In this document: piece after piece, positions 1 to 9,305 of the stretch
How the letters are laid out: every line of letters starts with the position of its first letter
How positions within the stretch are numbered: position 1 is the first letter of the stretch
NCBI RefSeq assembly: GCF_001439685.1
Contig: NZ_JYLH01000005.1
Coordinates: 186,001-250,000 of the forward strand
Direction: 5' to 3'
Origin: Pseudomonas libanensis
GTDB taxonomy: Bacteria; Pseudomonadota; Gammaproteobacteria; Pseudomonadales; Pseudomonadaceae
Length of the DNA stretch: 64,000 nt
Position numbers and translations under genes: made by a program
The notes under the pieces: generated by a model
The model's database searches: none
Told to the model about the DNA's origin: nothing
Seen by the model: only the letters and a program-made list of their open reading frames with translations

Positions 1-981
1 GATAAAACGTAATACCACCAGCACCAGGAAGATCGCCACCACATCCAGGCAGCGATACAACAGGGTGGGCCACAGCGTGGTTTCGTGACTCACCACCGCC
101 TTGATGATGTCCGGCAGTTGCAAGCCGAGCAGCAGGAAAATCAGGCCGTTGAAGGCAAATTCCAGCAACGACCAGACACTGCGATTGAGCAAGCGCGTAC
201 TGGTCTGGCGTGGCAGCAGGTCCAGCCAGCTCTGCATCATGCCCGCCGCCACCGCCGACAAAATGCCCGAAGCGCCCAGGCGCTCGGCCAGCACGTAGGC
301 AGCAAAGGGCAGCAACAGCATGAACACCACATGGGTCGCCGGATCATCCCAGCCCCGCGCGATCATCCAGGCACGCAGGCGACCAACCAGCCAGCTCAAC
401 GCCACGCCAACCGCCAGGCCGCCCACGGCGACCAACACAAACGTCAGACTGGCATCCGCCAAGGAAAACACCCCGGTCAACGCCGCCGCCAGGGCGAACT
501 TGAAGGTCACCAGGCCCGAGGCGTCGTTCATCAGCGCCTCGCCTTGGAGCATATGCATCAATGGCTTGGGCAAACGGTTCTGGGAAATGGCCGACACTGC
601 CACAGCATCCGTCGGTGATAAAACTGCTGCCAGGGCGAAGGCCACCGGCAACGGAATCGTCGGCAATATCCAGTGAATGAAATACCCGGCGCCGACCACG
701 GTGAACAACACCAGCCCTACCGCCAGCGTCAGGATCGGCCCGCGCAGACGCCACAATTCGCGCTTGGGCATGCGCCAGCCATCCGAAAACAGCAGCGGCG
801 GCAGAAACAGAAACAGGAACAGCTCCGGGTCCAGGGCCACATGCAGCCCCAGCGTGGGCCAGGCCAACAAGGCTCCGGCGGCAATCTGCACCAGCGGCAG
901 GGGCAGAGGAATGACACGCCCGACAAGGCGCGAAACGCTGACCAGCATCAGCAGGATAAGAACGGTATAGGCGGTTTGCAT
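1..981 (-). CDS. Na+/H+ antiporter, CPA1 family (3' end beyond window)
   Basis: An integral inner-membrane cation/proton antiporter of the CPA1 (NhaP/YjcE) type. The frame is open from an ATG at 981 to base 1, giving 327 residues without a stop, so the C-terminus lies outside the window. Hydrophobic helices run from residue 1 (MQTAYTVLILLMLVSVSRLV). The family motif SPTDAVAV and the following GEALMNDASGLV, with the paired Asn-Asp of the ion-binding site, are clear. These proteins exchange cytoplasmic Na+ (or K+) for protons and support pH and salt homeostasis. The gene is divergent from the ArsC-like gene, with about 210 bp between them. The family is certain; the ion specificity is not. Confidence 0.9.
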   Translation of the reverse strand, partial: MQTAYTVLILLMLVSVSRLVGRVIPLPLPLVQIAAGALLAWPTLGLHVALDPELFLFLFLPPLLFSDGWRMPKRELWRLRGPILTLAVGLVLFTVVGAGYFIHWILPTIPLPVAFALAAVLSPTDAVAVSAISQNRLPKPLMHMLQGEALMNDASGLVTFKFALAAALTGVFSLADASLTFVLVAVGGLAVGVALSWLVGRLRAWMIARGWDDPATHVVFMLLLPFAAYVLAERLGASGILSAVAAGMMQSWLDLLPRQTSTRLLNRSVWSLLEFAFNGLIFLLLGLQLPDIIKAVVSHETTLWPTLLYRCLDVVAIFLVLVVLRFI

Positions 982-1194
982 AACGCGGGTTTCCCGGGAA
1001 ATCGACTTGCAACGACACACGTGAGGCAACAACTGGCCGTTGAAGTGCCATATTACCCGGCTATGTTACCCGCTCATGCCACGTGCAGGCTTTTGCACAA
1101 AAGTCGCAGAGTGTTGACGAGCGGCGCCGAAACTCGCTGGTCGTGGCATAATCCGTGACCTTTCATTTTCGTACGTCCAAAGGGGGGCAATTCC

Positions 1195-1557
1195 TTGACC
1201 GCTTCAAGCAAAACCTTGCACCTTTTCGGCATCAAAGCCTGCGACACCATGAAAAAGGCGCGCACCTGGCTCGATGAGCACGCGGTGAGCTATGAGTTCC
1301 ATGACTACAAAACGGCCGGTATCGACCGCGAACACTTGACCCAATGGTGCAACGAGCACGGTTGGCAGGTGGTTTTGAACCGTGCGGGCACCACCTTTCG
1401 CAAACTCGAAGACGAACGCAAAGCCGATCTCGATCAGTCGAAAGCCATTGAATTGATGCTCGCACAACCCTCGATGATCAAGCGCCCGGTGCTCGATCTC
1501 GGCGACAGAACCCTGATTGGCTTCAAGCCAGAAAGTTATTCGGCGGCCCTCAAGTAG
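1195..1557 (+). CDS. yffB: ArsC/Spx-like thioredoxin-fold protein (YffB family)
   Basis: A 120-residue ArsC-family protein with a thioredoxin-like fold. The N-terminus LFGIKACDTMKKARTWL carries a single redox Cys followed by the family's conserved Lys-Ala pair, and KRPVLDLG is the conserved cis-Pro segment. YffB proteins are thought to be glutathione-dependent thiol reductases; true arsenate reduction is not implied. The start is taken as TTG because a strong AGGGGGG ribosome site lies at 1181-1187, 7 nt upstream, and no ATG precedes the conserved LFGI strand. dapD follows 31 bp downstream, so the two are probably cotranscribed, as in P. aeruginosa. Confidence 0.85.
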   Translation: MTASSKTLHLFGIKACDTMKKARTWLDEHAVSYEFHDYKTAGIDREHLTQWCNEHGWQVVLNRAGTTFRKLEDERKADLDQSKAIELMLAQPSMIKRPVLDLGDRTLIGFKPESYSAALK

Positions 1558-1588
1558 GCCAGCCTTCCATTTTTGTAGAGGTAACAGC

Positions 1589-2623
1589 ATGTCCAATTCC
1601 CTGTTCAGCCTGGGCTTCGGCGTCGGCACTCAGAACCGCCAAGGTGCTTGGCTGGAAGTGTTTTACGCACAACCGTTGCTCAACCCGTCGGCCGAGATCG
1701 TTGCCGCCATTGCGCCGATCCTGGGTTACACCGATGGCAACCAGGCGATCACGTTCACCATCAGCCAAGCGCTGCAACTGGCCGATGCACTCAAGAACGT
1801 TGACGCCACCCAAGCCGCGCTGCTGAATCGCCTGGCTGAAAGCCACACCCCACTGGTTGCCACACTGCTGGCCGAAGACGCCGCGCTGACCTCCACGCCT
1901 GAGGCCTACCTCAAGCTGCACCTGCTGTCCCATCGCCTGGTCAAGCCTCACGGGCTGAACCTGGTCGGCGTGTTCCCGCAGTTGCCGAACGTGGCCTGGA
2001 CCAGCCAGGGTGCCATCGATATCAACGAGCTGGCCGAACGCCAACTCGAAGCGCGCCTGCGTGGTGAGCTGCTGGAAGTGTTCTCGGTGGACAAGTTCCC
2101 GAAAATGACCGACTACGTAGTACCGGCCGGCGTGCGTATCGCCGATGCCGCGCGTATCCGCCTGGGCGCCTACGTGGGCGAAGGCACCACGGTGATGCAC
2201 GAAGGCTTCGTCAACTTCAACGCCGGCACCGAAGGCCCGGGCATGATCGAAGGCCGTGTATCGGCCGGTGTGTTCGTCGGCAAAGGCTCGGACCTGGGCG
2301 GCGGTTGCTCCACCATGGGCACCCTGTCGGGCGGCGGCAATATCGTGATCAAGGTGGGCGAAGGCTGCCTGATTGGCGCCAACGCCGGTACCGGTATCCC
2401 GTTGGGCGATCGCAACACCGTGGAATCGGGCCTGTACATCACCGCCGGCACCAAGGTTGCCCTGCTTGACGAGCAGAACCACCTGGTCAAGGTGGTCAAG
2501 GCGCGTGAATTGGCCGGCCAGCCGGACCTGCTGTTCCGCCGCAACTCCGAGACCGGTGCCGTGGAGTGCAAAACCCACAAATCGGCCATCGAACTGAACG
2601 AAGCGCTGCACGCTCACAACTAA
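1589..2623 (+). CDS. dapD: 2,3,4,5-tetrahydropyridine-2,6-dicarboxylate N-succinyltransferase
   Basis: DapD (344 residues) transfers succinyl from succinyl-CoA to tetrahydrodipicolinate in the lysine and meso-diaminopimelate pathway in the cytoplasm. Its product eventually reaches DapE, also encoded in this window. The C-terminal half is a left-handed beta-helix, seen as hexapeptide repeats (RIADAARIRLGAYVGEGTTV, then FVGKGSDLGGGCS and LIGANAGTGIPLGDR). The long N-terminal extension is typical of the pseudomonad form. The frame stays open to 1517, but the ATG at 1589 is chosen because GAGGTAAC lies just upstream and MSNSLFSLGFGVGTQ is the usual N-terminus. Confidence 0.96.
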   Translation: MSNSLFSLGFGVGTQNRQGAWLEVFYAQPLLNPSAEIVAAIAPILGYTDGNQAITFTISQALQLADALKNVDATQAALLNRLAESHTPLVATLLAEDAALTSTPEAYLKLHLLSHRLVKPHGLNLVGVFPQLPNVAWTSQGAIDINELAERQLEARLRGELLEVFSVDKFPKMTDYVVPAGVRIADAARIRLGAYVGEGTTVMHEGFVNFNAGTEGPGMIEGRVSAGVFVGKGSDLGGGCSTMGTLSGGGNIVIKVGEGCLIGANAGTGIPLGDRNTVESGLYITAGTKVALLDEQNHLVKVVKARELAGQPDLLFRRNSETGAVECKTHKSAIELNEALHAHN

Positions 2624-2642
2624 GCAGCCACTCGATGCCACT

Positions 2643-2671
2643 AGCGGGCCGCACCTTCGGGGCGGCCCGCT
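2643..2671 (+). terminator. Hairpin after dapD
   Basis: A perfect 10-bp inverted repeat (AGCGGGCCGC / GCGGCCCGCT) with a 9-nt loop lies 20 bp after the dapD stop. It has only a weak U-tract. It probably terminates or attenuates dapD transcription before csdA. Confidence 0.6.
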
Positions 2672-2690
2672 TATACGAGTCTTGATCACC

Positions 2691-3896
2691 ATGCTTGTGC
2701 CCTCCCCCTGGCGCGCCGATTTCCCGGCCATCGCCACCCTGCAACGGCAGGACCAGACCTACCTGGACAACGCCGCCACCACGCAAAAACCCCAGGCCCT
2801 GCTGGACGCGATCAGCCATTACTACGCCAATGGCGCCGCCAATGTGCACCGCGCCCAACATTTGCCCGGCGCCCATGCGACCCAGGCCTTTGAAGACAGT
2901 CGCAGCAAGGTCGCGCAGTGGTTGAACGCAGGTGACAGCGGGCAGATCGTGTTCACCCACGGAGCGACCTCTGCGCTGAATCTCCTGGCCTATGGCCTGG
3001 AGCACTTATTCAATGCGGGCGATGAGATTGTCGTCAGTGCCCTGGAACACCACGCCAACCTGTTGCCCTGGCAGCAACTGGCCAAGCGTCGCGCGCTCAC
3101 ACTGGTGGTACTGCCCCTGGGTGATGACGGAGTGATCGATCTTGCGGCCGCCGCCGACTTGATCGGCCCGCGCACGCGCCTGCTCGCCGTAAGCCAGTTA
3201 TCCAACGTGCTCGGCGCCTGGCAGCCGTTGGAAGCCTTACTGGCGATGGCCAAAGCAAACGGCGCCTTGACCGCGGTGGATGGCGCCCAAGGCATCGTCC
3301 ATGGCCGCCACGATGTTCAGGCCTTGGGCTGCGACTTCTATGTATTTTCCAGCCACAAACTCTACGGCCCGGATGGCGTAGGCGTGCTATTTGGCCGCAA
3401 TGAAGCCCTGCACCACCTGCGTCATTGGCAATTCGGCGGCGAGATGGTGCAACAGGCGGATTACCAGAGCGCCAGTTTCCGCCCCGCGCCCTTGGGCTTC
3501 GAGGCTGGCACGCCGCCGATTGCCAGCGTGATCGGCTTGGGGGCGACCCTCGATTACCTGAGTTCCCTGGATCAGCCCGCCGTTATCGCCCATGAAGCGG
3601 CGTTGCACGACTACCTGTTACGTGGGCTCAAGGCACGCAATGGCGTACGCGTACTCGGATCGCCGCACGTGGCGCTGGTCAGCTTTGTGGTGGACGGCGT
3701 GCACAATGCCGACCTCGCCCATCTCCTGACCGAGCAAGGCATTGCCGTGCGCGCCGGTCATCATTGCGCCATGCCATTGCTCAAGGCGATGCAGTTGTCC
3801 GGGGCCATTCGCGTCTCCATCGCGCTGTACAACGATTCCGATGACCTGGAGCGCTTGTTTGAAGCGCTGGACCAGGCGCTGGACATGTTGCGATGA
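2691..3896 (+). CDS. csdA: Cysteine desulfurase, SufS/CsdA type
   Basis: A 401-residue PLP-dependent class V aminotransferase-fold enzyme that removes sulfur from cysteine as a protein-bound persulfide. TYLDNAATTQKP is the conserved N-terminal segment. SSHKLYGP holds the PLP lysine (residue 223). VRAGHHCAMPLL carries the persulfide cysteine (residue 359) in the RxGxxC setting of group II (SufS/CsdA) desulfurases. The start is the ATG at 2691; an in-frame TTG at 2682 is less likely. Neither has a strong Shine-Dalgarno. The 3' end overlaps the SufE-like acceptor by 4 bp (ATGA), giving a CsdA-CsdE pair. The convergent tcdA gene completes the grouping of the E. coli csdA-csdE-csdL locus. Confidence 0.92.
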   Translation: MLVPSPWRADFPAIATLQRQDQTYLDNAATTQKPQALLDAISHYYANGAANVHRAQHLPGAHATQAFEDSRSKVAQWLNAGDSGQIVFTHGATSALNLLAYGLEHLFNAGDEIVVSALEHHANLLPWQQLAKRRALTLVVLPLGDDGVIDLAAAADLIGPRTRLLAVSQLSNVLGAWQPLEALLAMAKANGALTAVDGAQGIVHGRHDVQALGCDFYVFSSHKLYGPDGVGVLFGRNEALHHLRHWQFGGEMVQQADYQSASFRPAPLGFEAGTPPIASVIGLGATLDYLSSLDQPAVIAHEAALHDYLLRGLKARNGVRVLGSPHVALVSFVVDGVHNADLAHLLTEQGIAVRAGHHCAMPLLKAMQLSGAIRVSIALYNDSDDLERLFEALDQALDMLR

Positions 3897-4306
3897 ACTT
3901 GCCAGTGGACGCGATGGCCGCGCTGGAGGCATTCCAGGCCGTCGGCAGTTGGGAACAGCGCGCGCGGATGCTGATGCAATGGGGCGAACGCTTGCCCGTC
4001 TTGGCTGATGACGAAAAGGTCGACGCCAACCTGGTGCAAGGTTGTGAAAGCCTAGTGTGGTTGGTGGGCCGCCTGCAGGACGGTCATTGGCAGTTTGCCG
4101 CCAGCGGCGAGGCGCGCATGATCCGTGGGTTGGTAGCGTTGCTGCTGGCGCGGGTCAATGGGTTGTCGGCTGATCAATTGCAAGCGGTCGACCTGCCTGG
4201 CTGGTTCAATCAACTGGGCCTGTCGCGCCAATTATCGCCATCGCGCAGCAATGGCTTGAATGCCGTACTGCAACGCATGCGAGACCTGACGCGTACACAG
4301 AAATAA
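3893..4306 (+). CDS. csdE: SufE/CsdE family sulfur acceptor protein
   Basis: A 137-residue SufE-family protein that accepts persulfide sulfur from the adjacent desulfurase and stimulates it. The sulfur-carrying cysteine is residue 51 in LVQGCESLVWL, a hallmark of the family. Length and the N-terminal WEQRARMLMQWGERLP match SufE/CsdE. The start overlaps the csdA stop (ATGA), indicating translational coupling. Its stop codon abuts a REPIN directly. Whether it serves Fe-S assembly or tRNA modification through TcdA cannot be decided from sequence; csdE is used because of the csdA and tcdA neighbours. Confidence 0.9.
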   Translation: MNLPVDAMAALEAFQAVGSWEQRARMLMQWGERLPVLADDEKVDANLVQGCESLVWLVGRLQDGHWQFAASGEARMIRGLVALLLARVNGLSADQLQAVDLPGWFNQLGLSRQLSPSRSNGLNAVLQRMRDLTRTQK

Positions 4307-4396
4307 TGTGGGAGCTGGCTTGCCTGCGATGGCGGCGAATCAGTCAGTATTTTCAGTGGCTGACACACCGCTATCGCAGGCAAGCCAGCTCCCACA
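4307..4396. repeat. REPIN (paired REP sequences)
   Basis: Two inverted REP units (TGTGGGAGCTGGCTTGCCTG and its complement) flank a short variable centre, a 90-bp hairpin-forming element. It begins on the base after the csdE stop and lies between convergent csdE and tcdA. Near-identical elements occur at about 10.6 and 39.2 kb. REPINs of the P. fluorescens group are mobilised by RAYT transposases; none is in this window. Confidence 0.92.
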
Positions 4397-4423
4397 ATTT
4401 GGATCTATGTTCGGCAGTGAGAT

Positions 4424-5233
4424 TTAGCTGGGTTTGATGCGCTCTGAGGGACGGCGCACTCCCGCCACAATCTTATCCACCGCCTTGGTCGCCGCGACCA
4501 TGCCGAACGAAGCGGTCACCATCATCACCGCGCCAAACCCTCCAGCGCAGTCCAGCTTGACCCCATCCCCGACAAAACTCTTCTGCAAACAGATACTGCC
4601 ATCGGGTTTGGGATAGCGCAGCTGCTCGGTGGAGAACACGCAGGGCACGCTGTAATGGCGGGTCACCGTGCGCGAAAAGCCATAGTCGCGGCGCAGGGTG
4701 GAGCGCACTTTCGAGGCCAGGGGGTCATTAAAGGTACGGTTCAGGTCGCACACCTGGATCAACGTCGGGTCAATCTGCCCGCCGGCGCCGCCGGTGGTGA
4801 TGATCTGGATCTTGCGGCGCTTGCACCAGGCGATCAGCGCCGCCTTGGCGTTGACGGCGTCGATGCAGTCGATCACGCAGTCGATGTTCGGGGTGATGTA
4901 CTCGGCCATGGTGTCGCGAGTGACGAAATCCGCCACGGCATGCACGGTGCAATCCGGGTTGATGCCTCGCAGGCGCTCGGCCATTACCTCGACCTTGGGC
5001 TTGCCCACGGTGCTGTCCAGGGCATGCAGCTGCCGGTTGCTATTGCTGACACAGACGTCGTCCAGGTCAAACAGTGAAATCTCGCCCACCCCGCAACGGG
5101 CAATAGCTTCCGCCGCCCAGGAGCCCACGCCGCCGACGCCGACAATTGCCACATGGGCCGCTTTCAAGCGTTCCAGGCCCTCAATGCCGTACAAGCGGGC
5201 GACGCCTGCAAACCGCGGATCTTCTGTACTCAT
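4424..5233 (-). CDS. tcdA: tRNA threonylcarbamoyladenosine dehydratase
   Basis: A 269-residue E1/ThiF-like ATP-dependent enzyme that cyclises t6A37 of tRNA to ct6A. The N-terminal AIVGVGGVGSWAAEAIARCG is the nucleotide-binding loop. SNSNRQLHA and the later TTGGAGGQIDPT and HYSVPCVFSTE (conserved cysteine region) fit TcdA/CsdL. An ATG at 5239 is also in frame, but the GGGGT at 5241-5245 sits 8 nt before the ATG at 5233 and only 2 nt before 5239, so 5233 is preferred. It faces csdAE convergently. In E. coli, CsdA and CsdE supply sulfur transfer linked to CsdL, so the grouping is functional. Confidence 0.93.
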   Translation of the reverse strand: MSTEDPRFAGVARLYGIEGLERLKAAHVAIVGVGGVGSWAAEAIARCGVGEISLFDLDDVCVSNSNRQLHALDSTVGKPKVEVMAERLRGINPDCTVHAVADFVTRDTMAEYITPNIDCVIDCIDAVNAKAALIAWCKRRKIQIITTGGAGGQIDPTLIQVCDLNRTFNDPLASKVRSTLRRDYGFSRTVTRHYSVPCVFSTEQLRYPKPDGSICLQKSFVGDGVKLDCAGGFGAVMMVTASFGMVAATKAVDKIVAGVRRPSERIKPS

Positions 5234-5450
5234 GATCATTACCCCAAAAACCGGCGCGCATTATGGACTACAGAGCGACAAGTTCGAAGCTTCCAGCTAC
5301 AAGTAAAGAACTTAGGTGAACTTTCGCAGACTAACGTCCGGCTTTTCCTTGTCTGCTATACGCTCAGGGAGGGGCCGGTGTAGGATGCGCGCCGTTCGGC
5401 GTAGGCCGACACCTCTTTTCGTTCCACACCTTTTGGAACCCGAAATCGCC

Positions 5451-8042
5451 ATGTCATCGCGTAAATTTGGACTCAACCTGGTGGTAGTGCTGGCAATTGC
5501 CGCGCTGTTCACCGGCTTCTGGGCGCTGATCAACCGCCCGGTCACTACCCCCAACTGGCCTGAACAGATCTCCGGGTTTTCCTACTCGCCGTTCCAGCAG
5601 GGCCAGTACCCGCAGAAGAACCAGTTCCCCACTGACGAACAGATGCGTCAAGACCTGGCGATCATGAGCAAGCTGACGGACAACATCCGTACCTACTCGG
5701 TCGACGGCACCCTGGGTGACATCCCCAAGCTGGCCGAAGAGTTCGGCCTGCGCGTGACCTTGGGGATCTGGATCAGCCCGGATCTTGAACGCAACGAGCG
5801 TGAAATCCAGCGCGCCATCGAAATCGCCAACACCTCGCGCAGTGTTGTACGCGTGGTGGTCGGCAACGAAGCGTTGTTCCGTGAAGAAATCACCGCCGAA
5901 GACCTGATCGTACTGCTGGACCGCGTACGCGCCGCCGTGAAAGTGCCGGTGACCACTTCCGAGCAATGGCACATCTGGGAAAAGAACCCGCAACTGGCCA
6001 AGCACGTTGACCTGATTGCCGCGCACATCCTGCCATTCTGGGAATACATCCCGATGGACAAGGCCGGCCAATACGTGATCGACCGCGCCAAAGACCTGAA
6101 GAAAGCCTTCCCGAAAAAACCGCTGCTGCTGTCGGAAGTTGGCTGGCCGAGCAACGGCCGTATGCGCGGTGGCAATGAATCGTCCCCGGCCGACCAGGCG
6201 ATTTACCTGCGCACGCTGGTGAACAAGCTCAATCGCCAGGGTTACAACTACTTCGTGATCGAAGCCTTTGACCAGCCTTGGAAGGTCAGCGACGAAGGTT
6301 CGGCGGGCGCCTACTGGGGCGTGTTCAACGCCGCACGCCAGCAGAAATTCAATTTTGAAGGCCCGGTGGTAGCGATCCCGCAATGGCGCGTGCTGGCCAT
6401 CGGCTCGGTGGTGCTTGCATTGCTGTCCCTGACCCTGTTGATGATCGACGGTTCGGCCCTGCGCCAGCGTGGTCGTACCTTCCTGACCTTTATCGCGTTC
6501 CTGTGTGGGTCGGTGCTGGTCTGGATCGGCTACGACTACAGCCAGCAATACAGCACCTGGTTCAGCGTCACCGTGGGCATCCTCCTCGCTCTGGGCGCCC
6601 TCGGTGTGTTTATCGTGTTGCTGACCGAAGCCCACGAACTGGCAGAAGCGGTGTGGACCCACAAGCGTCGGCGTGAATTCCTGCCGGTGATCGGGGATTC
6701 GCACTACCGCCCGAAAGTGTCGATCCATGTGCCGTGCTACAACGAGCCGCCGGAGATGGTCAAACAGACCCTCGACGCCCTGGCCGCCCTCGATTACCCG
6801 GACTACGAAGTCCTGATCATCGACAACAACACCAAGGACCCTGCGGTGTGGGAACCGGTGCGTGACTACTGCGAAACCCTGGGCCCGCGCTTCAAGTTCT
6901 TCCACGTCGCCCCTCTGGCTGGTTTCAAGGGTGGCGCGCTGAACTACCTGATCCCGCACACCGCCAAGGACGCCGAAGTGATCGCAGTGATCGACTCGGA
7001 CTACTGCGTGTCGCCGAACTGGCTCAAGCACATGGTGCCGCACTTCGCCGACCCGAAAATCGCCGTGGTGCAGTCGCCCCAGGATTACCGCGACCAGAAC
7101 GAAAGCACCTTCAAGAAGCTCTGCTACGCCGAATACAAGGGTTTCTTCCATATCGGCATGGTCACCCGCAACGACCGCGACGCGATCATCCAGCACGGCA
7201 CCATGACCATGACCCGGCGCTCAGTGCTTGAAGAACTGGGATGGGCCGACTGGTGCATCTGTGAAGACGCCGAACTGGGCCTGCGCGTGTTCGAGAAAGG
7301 CCTGTCAGCGGCTTATTACCACGACAGCTACGGCAAGGGCCTGATGCCGGATACCTTTATCGACTTCAAGAAACAGCGTTTCCGCTGGGCCTATGGTGCG
7401 ATCCAGATCATCAAGCGTCATACCGCCAGCCTGTTGCGCGGCAAGGACACCGAGCTGACCCGTGGCCAGCGCTACCACTTCCTCGCCGGCTGGCTGCCGT
7501 GGGTGGCCGATGGCATGAACATCTTCTTTACCGTCGGCGCGCTGTTGTGGTCGGCGGCAATGATCATCGTGCCGACGCGGGTCGACCCGCCGTTGCTGAT
7601 TTTCGCCATCCCGCCCTTGGCGTTGTTTGTGTTCAAGGTCGGCAAGATCATCTTCCTCTACCGTCGTGCGGTAGGTGTGAACTTGAAAGATGCGTTCTGC
7701 GCGGCGCTGGCTGGGTTGGCGCTGTCCCACACCATCGCCAAGGCGGTGCTGTATGGCTTCTTCACCACCAGTATTCCGTTCTTTCGTACGCCGAAAAACG
7801 CGGATAACCACGGCTTCTGGGTGGCGATCTCCGAAGCCCGCGAAGAAATGTTCATCATGCTACTGCTGTGGGGCGCGGCGCTGGGGATCTACCTGGTGCA
7901 GGGTTTGCCTAGCAATGACATACGCTTCTGGGTAGTGATGCTGCTGGTGCAATCGCTGCCGTACGTAGCGGCGCTGATCATGGCGTTCCTGTCGTCGCTG
8001 CCCAAGCCGGCACCGAAGGCAGAGTCTGTGCCTGCGGTGTAA
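5451..8042 (+). CDS. ndvB: NdvB-type beta-glucan synthase (GH17 domain fused to GT2)
   Basis: An 863-residue membrane enzyme corresponding to P. aeruginosa NdvB, which makes periplasmic beta-(1,3)-glucans linked to biofilm antibiotic tolerance. After an N-terminal signal-anchor (about residues 8-27), a GH17-like domain spans about 35-300, with likely catalytic Glu in VVGNEALF (about 138) and LLSEVGWPSNG (about 228). Three helices follow. A GT2 domain then starts at VSIHVPCYNEPP (about 422) and shows DSDYC (DxD, about 515), CEDAELGL and QRFRWAYG (QxxRW, about 641), before C-terminal helices. The frame is open from 5316, but the ATG at 5451 matches the family start and leaves a leader. The next gene, dapE, is also its neighbour in P. 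aeruginosa. Confidence 0.9.
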   Translation: MSSRKFGLNLVVVLAIAALFTGFWALINRPVTTPNWPEQISGFSYSPFQQGQYPQKNQFPTDEQMRQDLAIMSKLTDNIRTYSVDGTLGDIPKLAEEFGLRVTLGIWISPDLERNEREIQRAIEIANTSRSVVRVVVGNEALFREEITAEDLIVLLDRVRAAVKVPVTTSEQWHIWEKNPQLAKHVDLIAAHILPFWEYIPMDKAGQYVIDRAKDLKKAFPKKPLLLSEVGWPSNGRMRGGNESSPADQAIYLRTLVNKLNRQGYNYFVIEAFDQPWKVSDEGSAGAYWGVFNAARQQKFNFEGPVVAIPQWRVLAIGSVVLALLSLTLLMIDGSALRQRGRTFLTFIAFLCGSVLVWIGYDYSQQYSTWFSVTVGILLALGALGVFIVLLTEAHELAEAVWTHKRRREFLPVIGDSHYRPKVSIHVPCYNEPPEMVKQTLDALAALDYPDYEVLIIDNNTKDPAVWEPVRDYCETLGPRFKFFHVAPLAGFKGGALNYLIPHTAKDAEVIAVIDSDYCVSPNWLKHMVPHFADPKIAVVQSPQDYRDQNESTFKKLCYAEYKGFFHIGMVTRNDRDAIIQHGTMTMTRRSVLEELGWADWCICEDAELGLRVFEKGLSAAYYHDSYGKGLMPDTFIDFKKQRFRWAYGAIQIIKRHTASLLRGKDTELTRGQRYHFLAGWLPWVADGMNIFFTVGALLWSAAMIIVPTRVDPPLLIFAIPPLALFVFKVGKIIFLYRRAVGVNLKDAFCAALAGLALSHTIAKAVLYGFFTTSIPFFRTPKNADNHGFWVAISEAREEMFIMLLLWGAALGIYLVQGLPSNDIRFWVVMLLVQSLPYVAALIMAFLSSLPKPAPKAESVPAV

Positions 8043-8060
8043 AAACTTGCGCGATGCACT

Positions 8061-8087
8061 AAACGGCGGCCTCTGGCCGCCGTTTTG
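8061..8087 (+). terminator. Rho-independent terminator after ndvB
   Basis: AAACGGCGGCC and GGCCGCCGTTT form an 11-bp stem with a 3-nt loop, followed by a short T-run, 18 bp after the ndvB stop. Confidence 0.85.
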
Positions 8088-8153
8088 CTATAAGATAACG
8101 GCCCTTTTGTGTGCCCGCCCCGCTCTTCCAAATACGCTTTCCGGAGTTTCCCC

Positions 8154-9305
8154 ATGACGGCCCATGCCGACCTTTCGCCGACCCTTCAACTTGCCATCGA
8201 CCTGATCCGTCGCCCATCGGTCACGCCGGTCGATGCCGATTGCCAGAAGCTGATGATGCAGCGCCTGGGCGACGCCGGTTTTGCACTTGAACCGATGCGC
8301 ATCTTCGACGTGGACAACTTCTGGGCCACCCACGGCAAGCATGAGGGCCCGGTGTTGTGCTTCGCCGGTCACACCGACGTAGTACCGACCGGCCCGGTGC
8401 AGGCCTGGCAGAACGACCCGTTCGATGCGTTGATCGATGAAAATGGCATGCTCTGCGGGCGTGGCGCGGCGGACATGAAAGGCAGCCTGGCGGCGATGCT
8501 GGTGGCGGCGGAACGCTTCGTCAGCGACTACCCGGACCACAAGGGTTCGGTGGCCTTCCTGATCACCAGCGATGAAGAAGGCCCGGCACACCACGGCACC
8601 AAGGCCGTGATCGAACGCCTGGCGGCACGCAAGGAGCGCCTGGACTGGTGCATCGTCGGCGAACCGTCGAGCACCACCCTGGTGGGCGACGTGGTCAAGA
8701 ATGGCCGTCGCGGCTCCCTCGGCGCCACCCTGACCGTACGCGGTGTACAGGGCCACGTGGCCTACCCGCACCTGGCGAAGAACCCGATCCACCTCGCCGC
8801 GCCGGCCCTGGCGGAACTCGCTGCCGAGCACTGGGATGACGGCAACACCTTCTTCCCGCCGACCAGCTTCCAGATTTCCAACCTCAATTCCGGTACCGGC
8901 GCCACCAACGTGATCCCCGGTGACCTGACGGCGGTGTTCAACTTCCGCTTCTCCACCGAATCCACCGTCGAGGGCCTGCAACAACGGGTCGCGGCGATCC
9001 TGGATAAACATGGCCTGGACTGGCACGTGGACTGGGCGCTGTCGGGCCTGCCGTTCCTCACCGAGCCGGGGGCTCTGTTGGATGCGGTATCCGCCAGCAT
9101 CAAGGCGATCACCGGGCGTGAGACCAAGGCGTCCACCAGCGGCGGTACCTCCGATGGGCGCTTTATTGCCACCCTGGGTACCCAAGTGGTCGAACTGGGC
9201 CCGGTCAACGCGACGATCCACCAGGTCAACGAGCGCATTCTCGCCAGCGACCTGGATGTACTGACCGAAATCTATTACCAGACCCTGATCAAGTTGCTCG
9301 CCTGA
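8154..9305 (+). CDS. dapE: Succinyl-diaminopimelate desuccinylase
   Basis: A 383-residue M20-family dinuclear zinc hydrolase that removes succinate from N-succinyl-L,L-diaminopimelate in lysine/peptidoglycan precursor synthesis, downstream of DapD. Metal ligands are visible in [13 protein letters not shown] (His, with the following Asp), in [12 protein letters not shown] and in [12 protein letters not shown] (catalytic and metal Glu pair). [12 protein letters not shown] near the C-terminus is conserved. CGGAG at 8142-8146 supports the ATG at 8154. Its stop overlaps the rlmA start by one base (TGATG), so the two are translationally coupled. Confidence 0.96.
   Translation: MTAHADLSPTLQLAIDLIRRPSVTPVDADCQKLMMQRLGDAGFALEPMRIFDVDNFWATHGKHEGPVLCFAGHTDVVPTGPVQAWQNDPFDALIDENGMLCGRGAADMKGSLAAMLVAAERFVSDYPDHKGSVAFLITSDEEGPAHHGTKAVIERLAARKERLDWCIVGEPSSTTLVGDVVKNGRRGSLGATLTVRGVQGHVAYPHLAKNPIHLAAPALAELAAEHWDDGNTFFPPTSFQISNLNSGTGATNVIPGDLTAVFNFRFSTESTVEGLQQRVAAILDKHGLDWHVDWALSGLPFLTEPGALLDAVSASIKAITGRETKASTSGGTSDGRFIATLGTQVVELGPVNATIHQVNERILASDLDVLTEIYYQTLIKLLA

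Noticed and set aside
344..1051. 235-codon minus-strand frame at the window start
   Set aside because: It is a shadow of the antiporter frame (ATG at 981), which carries clear CPA1 motifs; the shadow is Arg/Ala-rich without motifs.
4307..4396. REPIN palindromes as CRISPR repeats or attachment sites
   Set aside because: They are single dispersed inverted pairs without spacers or regular spacing, and match P. fluorescens REPINs.
5454..7196. 580-codon minus-strand frame opposite ndvB
   Set aside because: Antisense shadow typical of GC-rich genes; the plus frame has GH17 and GT2 motifs.
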